Assembly: GCA_017556705.1 (NCBI GenBank)
Contig: JAFYMG010000016.1
Location: 186,001 to 250,000, forward strand
Reading direction: 5' to 3'
From: Paludibacteraceae bacterium
Lineage (GTDB): Bacteria; Bacteroidota; Bacteroidia; Bacteroidales; Paludibacteraceae
Length of the DNA: 64,000 nt
This document shows, one piece after another, positions 41,488-48,594 of this stretch (the first letter of the stretch is position 1; each line of letters begins with the position of its first letter). Made by a program: the position numbers and the translations under genes. Under the pieces are notes generated by a model. It was not told the origin of the DNA. It searched no databases and worked only from the letters and a program-made list of their open reading frames with translations.

Positions 41488-43035
41488 ATGCTTTACAATT
41501 TGATAGGCGACACACATGGTCGCGACGCATGGCGTCAATTAGTCCGCGAGGACGCGGTGAATGTTTTTCTCGGTGATTATCTTGATCCTTATGGTCCTGA
41601 AATTAGGAAATCTGGAGAAAGTGCACTCCAAAACCTACAAGCAATTGTAGCTTATAAAGAGCAGCACCCTGAGACAATCTTGTTGCTTGGCAATCACGAT
41701 TTGCATTATCTATGGCGTGAATGTTATTCTCGCTATAACTATCAATGTGCAAAACTTTTTGCTGAGTTCTTTCGCCAGAATTGGCACCATTTCAAGATGG
41801 CGTATGCCATCGGCAAACGCATCCTTGTTACCCATGCAGGAGTCACTAAACCATGGTGCAAATTGGTTGGTATACCAGAAGACTTATCAACCGAGCAATT
41901 GGCTGCCCAACTTAACCAAATGGCTAATGATGATGAGCAACTCCAATGCTTTACATCGCTCTTTTGCGGAATGGACAGTGCTGGATATTCAGCTTCGGCT
42001 TCGCCAGTATGGGTGCGCCCTGAGACATTGATGGAGAATGGTAAACTCATCAATGAGGATAGCAAACAAATTGTGCAAATCGTAGGTCACACCAAAACAG
42101 ATAACATTCAGCTCACACCGCCATTCTTCTTTGTAGATTGCCTTGCGACTGCTTGCCAATCCTTGTTGGTTAAATATGAGGATGGCGGGTATGATTTTGA
42201 TGTGTACAAACCCCATATCAAAACTACTATTGTGCCATATCGAGCTTTGGTGCTGAATATTCCGCACGCTTCAACCAATATCCCTGAGGAGTTTATGCCT
42301 CCGCAAATGTGGCACAATAGAGCTAACTCTATGCACAAATATCAAGAACATGCGCGTCCATTAGTAGATTATTATACCGATGAATTGTTCTCTGTGGATG
42401 ATGACAAGCGCATCAAACCGATAGTTTTTGACCTTTGTCGCACACTTTGCGATGTTGAGCGTATGGTTAATGACCCACTTGAAGATGAGGGTTATGGTAT
42501 TGTATGTAGCAAAGTGATGCGTCATGATCCTGGAGCAACAAAATGCTCAGTAGATTATAATCCTGCTCAATATAGGCAGAACCAGTCTTTGCTATTGCGT
42601 TATTTGGATTACCAACATTGTTTAGCCAAAACAATCATTAAAGCTTCGTATGATAAGCAACAGCTACGATCTAAGTCTGTTCTTCTAGTGGATTGCCATA
42701 GTTTCTCTTCTATGCCTACGGCATTGTGTGATCCAGGACCAGCAGAAGAGCAAGTGGACATTTGCATCGGGTATAATGATGATGCCACATTGCCATCTGC
42801 TGGAATGATTGATTTAGTAGTGAGTCATTTTGAAGGATTTGGCTATAAAGTCGGTCGAAATACGCCTTTCTCGCATAGCAAGACGGTGGAATGTCCTGTT
42901 CCATACCATTCGTTGATGATAGAAGTCAACAAGCGTTGCTATATGAATGAGCACACGCTTGAGAAAACGGAAGGTTTTAATCAATTGAAGGAGGTTATTC
43001 ATGGTTTATATGAAAAACTTCTTTATCGGTCTTAA
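41488..43035 (+). CDS. Fusion: calcineurin-like phosphoesterase + N-formylglutamate amidohydrolase domain
   Basis: A 515-residue two-domain enzyme. Residues 1-240 are a metallophosphoesterase with LIGDTHGRD, FLGDYLDP, LLGNHDLHY, VTHAG and VGHTKT. Residues 250-510 are an N-formylglutamate amidohydrolase (FGase)-like domain with LNIPHAS, FDLCRTLCDVERM, LLVDCHSFSS, YKVGRNTPFS and LMIEVNKRCYM, covering the zinc ligands and substrate loop of that family. Both sets of catalytic residues look intact. The combination suggests processing of a phosphorylated or nucleotide-linked N-acyl amino acid, but that is inference. Confidence 0.88.
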   Translation: MLYNLIGDTHGRDAWRQLVREDAVNVFLGDYLDPYGPEIRKSGESALQNLQAIVAYKEQHPETILLLGNHDLHYLWRECYSRYNYQCAKLFAEFFRQNWHHFKMAYAIGKRILVTHAGVTKPWCKLVGIPEDLSTEQLAAQLNQMANDDEQLQCFTSLFCGMDSAGYSASASPVWVRPETLMENGKLINEDSKQIVQIVGHTKTDNIQLTPPFFFVDCLATACQSLLVKYEDGGYDFDVYKPHIKTTIVPYRALVLNIPHASTNIPEEFMPPQMWHNRANSMHKYQEHARPLVDYYTDELFSVDDDKRIKPIVFDLCRTLCDVERMVNDPLEDEGYGIVCSKVMRHDPGATKCSVDYNPAQYRQNQSLLLRYLDYQHCLAKTIIKASYDKQQLRSKSVLLVDCHSFSSMPTALCDPGPAEEQVDICIGYNDDATLPSAGMIDLVVSHFEGFGYKVGRNTPFSHSKTVECPVPYHSLMIEVNKRCYMNEHTLEKTEGFNQLKEVIHGLYEKLLYRS

Positions 43036-43064
43036 AAAAAAATAACCTTTAAAGTTTGTTAACC

Positions 43065-43229
43065 ATGGCGGAATATATGGATTTATCAGAACCTCGTTCT
43101 CCAAAATTCTTTGTTTTTACCCTCCTCGCTTGGATAATATTTTGTGTTATACTAATGGTGGGTGCAAGCATTAGAGAGCTAAAAGACTCTCGTGCAGCTG
43201 AGAAGGCAAAAATTGAACAAAAAAAATGA
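43065..43229 (+). CDS. 54-residue single-span membrane protein
   Basis: A central hydrophobic segment (FFVFTLLAWIIFCVILMVGA) is flanked by a short N-terminus and a charged C-terminus (ELKDSRAAEKAKIEQKK). It starts 29 bp after the fusion gene and ends 4 bp before the next ATG, so it fits an operon. No family. Confidence 0.55.
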   Translation: MAEYMDLSEPRSPKFFVFTLLAWIIFCVILMVGASIRELKDSRAAEKAKIEQKK

Positions 43230-43233
43230 AACT

Positions 43234-44004
43234 ATGGAAAAATATAAATTTGATATTGATTTGTTTTTTGTTAGTCCAGAACCTGACAATTGGTTCGACA
43301 CCATAGAGGTGCCTTTATCTGACAGTGAGGTAGATATTTTGGTGAATGCTATTATTGACCAAAAGTTTATATTGCCTTCTCGCCCTAATGATGATCTTGA
43401 GGGTGATGATTATTTAATTATAGAACGTGCACCGGAAGTTCGTAAGCGTATTCTTAAACAGATGGAAGAAGAGGCAGATACAAGAGGTTGGAAGGAGTTT
43501 ATTCCTCAATTTGATAAAAATGCAAATATCTGTTTTGGGGAAGAATTATGGGAACTTGCAGAATCCTCACCTAGATGGAGATTATTAAGCGAGGCTAAGG
43601 AGAACAAGCAAGTAATTTTGAAAAGATATTTCTTAATTGATCGAGAAAAGTTAATCCAAGCTACAGAATCGCATTCTTGGAATATTATTGATAGCACCCC
43701 TCAATTTGGCGACGCATGGGATGGTGCAATAGAGGGGCATCAAGAGGCTTGGATTGTAGCATTTTTATTATGGCGTGGGCGGCATAAAATATCTTATAAA
43801 AAGTCTTATGTGGCTCAAAAATGGTCAGCAAAAATTTGTATATCATCAATGCTTGATATTTGTGACCTTTTGCAAGATATAGTAAACAAATGGAATGGAA
43901 CTTGCTCGTATAATGGAGATATAGAAATTAATTTTGTACCTAAAAATGACGGAACTGATTCCGAGTTATTGATAGAAATTATTGATAGAATAGTTCAGAG
44001 TTAA
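43234..44004 (+). CDS. Hypothetical protein
   Basis: A 256-residue acidic protein from the ATG at 43234 (MEKYKFDIDLFFVSPEPDNWF). It has Trp-rich stretches (WNIIDSTPQFGDAWDGAIEGH, WIVAFLLWRGRHKISY) and no motif that I can name. It converges with the WYL gene, their stop codons overlapping at 44001-44004. It is probably the last gene of the 41488 operon. Confidence 0.65.
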   Translation: MEKYKFDIDLFFVSPEPDNWFDTIEVPLSDSEVDILVNAIIDQKFILPSRPNDDLEGDDYLIIERAPEVRKRILKQMEEEADTRGWKEFIPQFDKNANICFGEELWELAESSPRWRLLSEAKENKQVILKRYFLIDREKLIQATESHSWNIIDSTPQFGDAWDGAIEGHQEAWIVAFLLWRGRHKISYKKSYVAQKWSAKICISSMLDICDLLQDIVNKWNGTCSYNGDIEINFVPKNDGTDSELLIEIIDRIVQS

Positions 44005-45029
44005 TCGTTCTCTTCGTTTCCTTGATACCTGCTCAATCCTAACACAAATTTCTTTTGCATTCTGCGCACTAACTGACGCGGAGCAAGCACTTGAATTCCT
44101 TCTGCATATGCCATCAGGTCGCGCTCTAATTCGGGATTGATTATCACACGAAGTTGGAAGACGACGCTACCATCCTCGTTTTGTTGCACAATCTCTTGGC
44201 TTTTGTGAATAGGTTTGGTTTGGATGTATGGTGCTTCGTCTGGAGATGCCCAAAAACGCACAATCTCTGCTGAATCACCAGTCTTGGTCACACCGACAAT
44301 ATTCTCAAAGTAAAGCTCAGGGTTGAATGATGGATCTTCACGGTAGGTTTCGTCATCTGCAATCTCTACGGATAGCATACGGTCAAGCGCAAAACTGAAT
44401 AGCATCCTTGCAGCAGTATGGCGACCGAAAAGGAACCATCTATTACGGAACTCCTTTAGCACATAAGGAGAGAATAAGTAAGTTCGTGGTTCAAAAGCAC
44501 GGAATGATTTATAGCAAATCTTCAGCACTTTTTTCTCTAATATGGCTTGATGGATGAGAGGGATATAGTGAAGTCCCTTCAAACGGTCGTTTCGCTCGAG
44601 GTAGATGACGGGGTGATGTTCGGTACGCATACTTGCTACATGATCTTCCAATCGGCTGACAATATCCTCCATACCCTCCATCATGGAGAAGCCAGCCATT
44701 TGCTTGAGCAGCCCGACTGCTTCGCTCAATTGACGCACATCCTCTTTGTTGATAGGTGCTTTGGTAATGGAGTATTCAGGATCTTCGTAGGTGTAGTACT
44801 TGCGCTCTACTACAATGATAGGAGCAGCATAGCCCGCTTCGCTACGCATGAACTGAAGGTCCATTTGGATGGTTCTACGGCTTGCCATACCGATACCACT
44901 TGCTCCATATTCATATAGGGCTTCCTCGCAAGCTTTCATCAAATCTTGGAGTGTCCATTTGCGTCTGCGGTTACGAAGGCAGTTGTCGATAGTTTTGTAC
45001 CTAAGAAGGCTATTTTTGGAGGTTGACAT
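44001..45029 (-). CDS. WYL-domain transcriptional regulator
   Basis: A 342-residue regulator from the ATG at 45029. An N-terminal winged helix (LRYKTIDNCLRNRRRKWTLQDLMKACEEALYE, RTIQMDLQFMRS) is followed by a WYL domain (LKICYKSFRAFEPRTYLFSPYVLKEFRNRWFLFGRH, FALDRMLSVE) and a C-terminal WCX part. WYL proteins sense nucleic acid or nucleotide ligands and regulate DNA-damage and defence genes. It is transcribed away from the tRNA-rtcB unit, with a shared palindrome in between. Confidence 0.9.
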   Translation of the reverse strand: MSTSKNSLLRYKTIDNCLRNRRRKWTLQDLMKACEEALYEYGASGIGMASRRTIQMDLQFMRSEAGYAAPIIVVERKYYTYEDPEYSITKAPINKEDVRQLSEAVGLLKQMAGFSMMEGMEDIVSRLEDHVASMRTEHHPVIYLERNDRLKGLHYIPLIHQAILEKKVLKICYKSFRAFEPRTYLFSPYVLKEFRNRWFLFGRHTAARMLFSFALDRMLSVEIADDETYREDPSFNPELYFENIVGVTKTGDSAEIVRFWASPDEAPYIQTKPIHKSQEIVQQNEDGSVVFQLRVIINPELERDLMAYAEGIQVLAPRQLVRRMQKKFVLGLSRYQGNEEND

Positions 45030-45076
45030 AGTAAAAAATGTAAAAAATCGTGCAAAATTAGTAATTTTTTTCGAAC

Positions 45077-45112
45077 TGCGCAATGTTTTTGCGCACTTGG
45101 GTAGTAATTTTG
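45077..45112 (+). promoter_or_regulatory. Divergent control region of the WYL gene and the tRNA-rtcB unit
   Basis: The palindrome TGCGCAATGTTTTTGCGCA (45077-45095) is centred 19 bp before the plus-strand -7 box TAATTTTG (45105-45112). On the minus strand, TAATTTTG (complement around 45053-45060) serves the WYL gene. Confidence 0.7.
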
Positions 45113-45136
45113 CAGTCGAAATTGAAAAATAGCATC

Positions 45137-45204
45137 GCGGATTGGTGTAATTGGCAACATGTGGGTCTCATAATCCCAAGTTTCAGTTCGAATCTGAGTC
45201 CGCC
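45137..45204 (+). tRNA. tRNA with anticodon CAU (Met or lysidine-Ile)
   Basis: Acceptor GCGGATT pairs with AGTCCGC. There is a short D arm, an anticodon loop CTCATAA giving CAU, and a T arm TTCAG-TTCGAAT-CTGAG. The tRNA is short (about 68 nt), with a weak D stem and a T-T mismatch closing the anticodon stem, so it is a divergent, phage-type tRNA. Confidence 0.75.
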
Positions 45205-45216
45205 ACAAAATTTACT

Positions 45217-45288
45217 GGAGCGCTAGTTCAATGGATAGAACGATACACTACGGATGTATAGATCGAGGTTCGATTCCTCGGCGCTCTA
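45217..45288 (+). tRNA. tRNA-Arg (anticodon ACG)
   Basis: A canonical cloverleaf: acceptor GGAGCGC/GCGCTCT, D arm GTTC/GAAC, anticodon stem ATACA/TGTAT with loop CTACGGA (ACG), T arm CGAGG-TTCGATT-CCTCG, discriminator A. Confidence 0.93.
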
Positions 45289-45292
45289 CGAT

Positions 45293-45398
45293 TAGCATCT
45301 TGGAGGGTTTCAGCTCCCGACGGAGCACATATAAAAAACCGTGAACTCTATTGTGAAGTGCCAAGCAATATCCGATTGCTGATAAGGACAAGATGCTA
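45293..45398 (+). ncRNA. Structured RNA between tRNA-Arg and rtcB
   Basis: A 9-bp closing stem TAGCATCTT (45293-45301) / AAGATGCTA (45390-45398) encloses at least two hairpins, GCTCC-CGAC-GGAGC (45313-45326) and AGCAAT-ATCCG-ATTGCT (45364-45380). It begins 5 nt after the tRNA and ends 31 nt before the rtcB ATG, so it would be cotranscribed with both. Confidence 0.55.
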
Positions 45399-45429
45399 TT
45401 ATTGAAATTATGAACTTAATGCTTATATT

Positions 45430-46593
45430 ATGAAAGTCATTACTGGTAACCGAGTTCCCATCAAGATGTGGCTCGAAGACATTGAAGATTCTGCAATGGC
45501 TCAAGCTTGCGATTTGGCAATGCTGCCATTTGCTTTCCACCATGTAGCATTGATGCCTGATGCCCATACAGGCTTGGGTATGCCAATAGGTGGTGTGTTA
45601 GCTACCAAAGGTGTAGTCATTCCTAATGCTGTAGGTGTGGATATTGGCTGTGGCATGTGTGCCATTCAAACCAATATAGATATCAATGTGTTTGATCGTC
45701 GTGAACTAGTCAGCATAGCGAATGATATCCGCCGTGCCATTCCTTTTGGTTTTGACCACCATAAGCAGCCAATGCCTGAAGAACTTATGCCGCAGGGATT
45801 TGACATAGAATCTATGCCTGAGGTTAGTTCGCTTTACCTCTCCGCACGGCATCAGTTAGGCACTTTGGGTGGTGGCAATCACTTTATAGAATTGCAGAAG
45901 GATAAGGACAACCACCTTTGGATTATGATTCACTCGGGTAGTCGTCATTTTGGCAAGGAGATAGCCGACCGCTATGCTAATAAGGCAAAGCGCCTTTGCG
46001 AGATGTTCTATGCCGACACTATTCCGGGCTTGGAGTTCTTGCCAATTCAAGTGCAAGAAGCCAAGGACTATTGGAATGCGATGAACTATTGTGTGGCTTT
46101 TGCTTTTGCTAATCGCCAATTGATGATGAATCAGATTTGCGAAATTATCCAAAAGCGCGTACCTGATGCCATCTTTGAACCGATGATCAATATCGCCCAT
46201 AATTATGCGGCTTGGGAGCATCATTTTAATTCAGATGTTATCGTACATCGCAAAGGCGCTACTCGTGCTCGCAAGGGAGAGATAGGTATTATTCCTGGTT
46301 CTATGGGTACTTGCTCGTATATTGTGGAGGGATTGGGCAATCCCGATTCGTTTGATAGCTGCTCACATGGTGCAGGTCGTCAGATGGGGCGCAAAGCTGC
46401 TCGCTTTAACCTAGACCTCAAAGAGCAGCAGCGCATCATGGATAGCCAAAATATTGTGCATTTTATGAAGTATCAAGAGCAATTGGATGAAGCCCCTGGT
46501 GCTTATAAGAACATCAAAACGGTTATGAATAACCAAGCTGACCTTGTTCGACCACTTCACCAGTTATGGCCGATCATGGTTTTGAAGGGATAA
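45430..46593 (+). CDS. rtcB: RNA-splicing ligase RtcB
   Basis: A 387-residue RtcB that joins RNA 2',3'-cyclic phosphate (or 3'-phosphate) ends to 5'-OH ends with GTP and manganese. Hallmarks: GVDIGCGMCA with metal-binding Asp and Cys, GGGNHFIE, MIHSGSRHFG, NIAHNYAAWEHH, GSMGTCSYIVEG and the guanylylated-His segment SCSHGAGRQMGR. All expected metal ligands and the nucleophilic His are present. The gene follows two tRNAs and a structured RNA, and a WYL regulator faces it, suggesting RNA (perhaps tRNA) repair. Confidence 0.95.
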   Translation: MKVITGNRVPIKMWLEDIEDSAMAQACDLAMLPFAFHHVALMPDAHTGLGMPIGGVLATKGVVIPNAVGVDIGCGMCAIQTNIDINVFDRRELVSIANDIRRAIPFGFDHHKQPMPEELMPQGFDIESMPEVSSLYLSARHQLGTLGGGNHFIELQKDKDNHLWIMIHSGSRHFGKEIADRYANKAKRLCEMFYADTIPGLEFLPIQVQEAKDYWNAMNYCVAFAFANRQLMMNQICEIIQKRVPDAIFEPMINIAHNYAAWEHHFNSDVIVHRKGATRARKGEIGIIPGSMGTCSYIVEGLGNPDSFDSCSHGAGRQMGRKAARFNLDLKEQQRIMDSQNIVHFMKYQEQLDEAPGAYKNIKTVMNNQADLVRPLHQLWPIMVLKG

Positions 46594-46599
46594 GAAAAT

Positions 46600-46880
46600 G
46601 TTTGGGAGGAGTTCCTGCTTTAACCTCAGTAGTTACCGGTGCTACTACTTAATGCGGGTAAGGTCCAAACATAACTGGTTCAGACGAATTGATACCGAGC
46701 CAGGCAAGCTGATTGCCAGTGGGAGTAAGCTTGTTCGAATCGTTAAGAGAATCTGGCTTCTCGATTTGCGTTGTCGGATGCAAACTGAACCTAAAAAGAG
46801 TGCACTCTTTTTTCCTGCCGATTGGATATTGAGCGAAATTGGGTCGCTTAAGAAGTGCCAATTGGCAGGAGTTTTTTTAT
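46600..46880 (+). ncRNA. Candidate structured non-coding RNA downstream of rtcB
   Basis: Several compatible stems: CCTGC/GCGGG enclosing AGTAG/CTACT (about 46620-46660), GGTTCA/TGATACC (46678-46698), AGCCAG/CTGGCT (about 46700-46757) enclosing GGCAA/TTGCC, and a strong terminal hairpin of two 12-nt arms (46814-46825 and 46858-46869) followed by T7. An open frame at 46598-46972 covers it, but the terminator lies inside that frame and its peptide shows no domain, so RNA is the better reading. Confidence 0.5.
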
Positions 46881-46890
46881 GTTTATTATT

Positions 46891-46927
46891 CGGGGAGCGG
46901 CGAGCGACTCCCCGTTTCTTTTTTTCT
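46891..46927 (+). terminator. Second tandem terminator
   Basis: CGGGGAG/CTCCCCG stem followed by a T-rich run. Confidence 0.85.
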
Positions 46928-46929
46928 TT

Positions 46930-46964
46930 GGTAGCATGGCTGGTGCTGTGCTACCATTTTTTTT
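46930..46964 (+). terminator. Third tandem terminator
   Basis: GGTAGCA/TGCTACC stem followed by T8. With those at about 46869 and 46914 it makes three terminators in about 150 bp. Confidence 0.85.
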
Positions 46965-47090
46965 GCACTTGATTGTTTTCATCCCTTGTATGTTGCCTAC
47001 CTCAAGAAGAAAATGCTTCGCTGCCGTTATGCCTATATTGATTGTTTGCTACCGTTACATCTGCTATTGTTCCCTGCCTTAGCGATTTGT

Positions 47091-47279
47091 TGATACATCC
47101 TTTCCGGTGCAAAGTTAGTTACGTTCTCCGTTAGCCTACAAGGTTACACGGAGTTTTGTCGTTACCTAAAAAATCTTCCTTTTTCTCCCTAACCGCCATC
47201 GAGAAAACGAGTATTGTTTTCCAAAAACCTTGTTGACACTCTGCCCGAACACTTATAAAGCACCGTAAAGGTTATATCA
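47091..47279 (+). ncRNA. Structured leader RNA, copy 2
   Basis: The same architecture as 38983-39169. The outer stem pairs 47091-47110 with 47260-47279 (17 of 20 positions). The inner stem pairs ACAAGGT (47138-47144) plus TTTTG (47154-47158) with CAAAA plus ACCTTGT (47222-47233), with the identical bulge TACACGGAG. The apical region differs completely from copy 1 while the stems are kept. Confidence 0.65.
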
Positions 47280-47329
47280 AACGCTAACGGCATTAAACGC
47301 AAATGTTAAACTACAAATCAATTACAATT

Positions 47330-47506
47330 ATGGCACAACTTAGTATTTCTTTCGGTCTTGAGTTCAGCAACCAAGTAATGAACAACCAAGTAAATGTAAA
47401 GGTTTCTCACCGCTTCAGCAATACCGCAAATGAAGAAGATTTGAATTGGGGCGACATTTACGAAGAGTATTTAGATTTTGAATACACGAGCCAATCATGG
47501 AAATAA
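47330..47506 (+). CDS. Leader-associated small protein (short form), unknown function
   Basis: A 58-residue protein (MAQLSISFGLEFSNQVMNNQ, then NVKVSHRFSNTANEE) similar over most of its length to the N-terminus of the 39221 protein. No domain recognised. The ATG was chosen by alignment with the paralogue. It is followed by anti-restriction genes, so it is likely an establishment-phase gene. Confidence 0.75.
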   Translation: MAQLSISFGLEFSNQVMNNQVNVKVSHRFSNTANEEDLNWGDIYEEYLDFEYTSQSWK

Positions 47507-47548
47507 TAACTAATAAATAAATCATTTAACTACTAAAATTTTACAACT

Positions 47549-47905
47549 ATGGCAACAAAGAAACAAACACAGAACCAAGCAACAGAGCAAACAACTGCCC
47601 AAGTATCAAGCAAAATGAGAGCGTACCGCGAACACCTCAAAGTCATAACTAAAGGGCTTGTAGAAATGGCAACGGCAGCAGGTCGCACCGAGTTTAAGCG
47701 TAACGATTTACTCCGTGAGTGCTACAATGTGGTAGGTCAAGAAATGGACACTTTCGAGGGATGGAAAGCCAAAGGCGCACAAGTCCGCAGAGGAGAGCAT
47801 GCCTATCTATTTTGGGGCGCACCCGTAACCACCGAGCAAGGTCACACCTATTACCCTGTAGAGTTCAAGTTTACACGCGAGCAAGTAATTATAAATAATA
47901 AGTAA
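47549..47905 (+). CDS. ArdC-like N-terminal domain protein
   Basis: A 118-residue protein whose core (FEGWKAKGAQVRRGEHAYLFWGAPV) resembles the ssDNA-binding N-terminal domain of ArdC-type anti-restriction proteins. The metalloprotease half of full ArdC is absent. A Gln/Thr-rich N-terminus precedes the domain. The neighbour is ArdA, supporting a role in protecting incoming element DNA. Confidence 0.7.
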   Translation: MATKKQTQNQATEQTTAQVSSKMRAYREHLKVITKGLVEMATAAGRTEFKRNDLLRECYNVVGQEMDTFEGWKAKGAQVRRGEHAYLFWGAPVTTEQGHTYYPVEFKFTREQVIINNK

Positions 47906-47955
47906 ACCCGCCAACGGGGAGAGCAATCTCCCCAACGGCACAAAACCACAAAAAC

Positions 47956-48519
47956 ATGGAAAAAAAACTCTATCGTGAGGAACTCACACAAATGGAAATC
48001 AATGCGCACCGCGCAAGTTTGAACGGAGAGCCAGCAGTTTATTGCGGCACATATGGAAAGTACAACAACGGCGATATTTCGGGCATGTGGGTAGATGTGG
48101 CAAGCTTTACCGATTACGAGGAATTTATGGAGTTTTGCGAGCGCGTGCATGCAGATGAGGTAGATGTGGAGCTCATGTTCCAAGATTACGAAGGCTTCCC
48201 ATATTCTTGGTATTGTGAGAGCGGCATGAGCGAAGAAACTTTTGACAGAATAAAAGAGTTTGCCGCCTTAGATAATGACAAGCGCGAGGCATACGAGGCG
48301 TATTTGGACAATTACGACAGCGAGGCGAGCGTGGAAGATTTCAACGATTGCTATCAAGGGCATTTTGATTGTCCCGAAGATTTCGCGGAGCAACTCTATT
48401 TTGAGCTTTACGAGATACCCGCACATCTTGAGAACTTCATAGATTGGCAAGCAGTATGGCGCAATTTGGACACGAGCGGAGATTATGCCGAATTTGATGG
48501 TCACATCTTCCGTACATAA
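47956..48519 (+). CDS. ardA: Anti-restriction protein ArdA
   Basis: A 187-residue, strongly acidic DNA-mimic protein that inhibits type I restriction-modification enzymes. The ArdA signature is clear: VYCGTYGKYNNGDISGMWVD, FCERVHADEVDVELMFQDYEGFP, DFNDCYQGHFDCPEDFAEQLYFE and a C-terminal DGHIFRT. It is placed behind the structured leader and the ArdC-like gene and is followed by two inverted-repeat terminators. Confidence 0.92.
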   Translation: MEKKLYREELTQMEINAHRASLNGEPAVYCGTYGKYNNGDISGMWVDVASFTDYEEFMEFCERVHADEVDVELMFQDYEGFPYSWYCESGMSEETFDRIKEFAALDNDKREAYEAYLDNYDSEASVEDFNDCYQGHFDCPEDFAEQLYFELYEIPAHLENFIDWQAVWRNLDTSGDYAEFDGHIFRT

Positions 48520-48522
48520 AAA

Positions 48523-48593
48523 AACTGCCCACCTCAATTTGGGTGGGCAGTTCCAGACTTGGGCGACCTCAAAAAGCCAAGACTTTTTGAGGT
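48523..48593. terminator. Two terminator hairpins between ardA and the fic gene
   Basis: AACTGCCCACC/GGTGGGCAGTT (48523-48552) and ACCTCAAAAAG/CTTTTTGAGGT (48566-48593) end the convergent ardA and fic transcripts. Confidence 0.85.
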
Positions 48594-48594
48594 G

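Noticed and set aside
46598-46972. 124-codon open frame downstream of rtcB as a gene
   Set aside because: It overlaps a set of stems and contains a strong intrinsic terminator and part of the next one; no recognisable domain.
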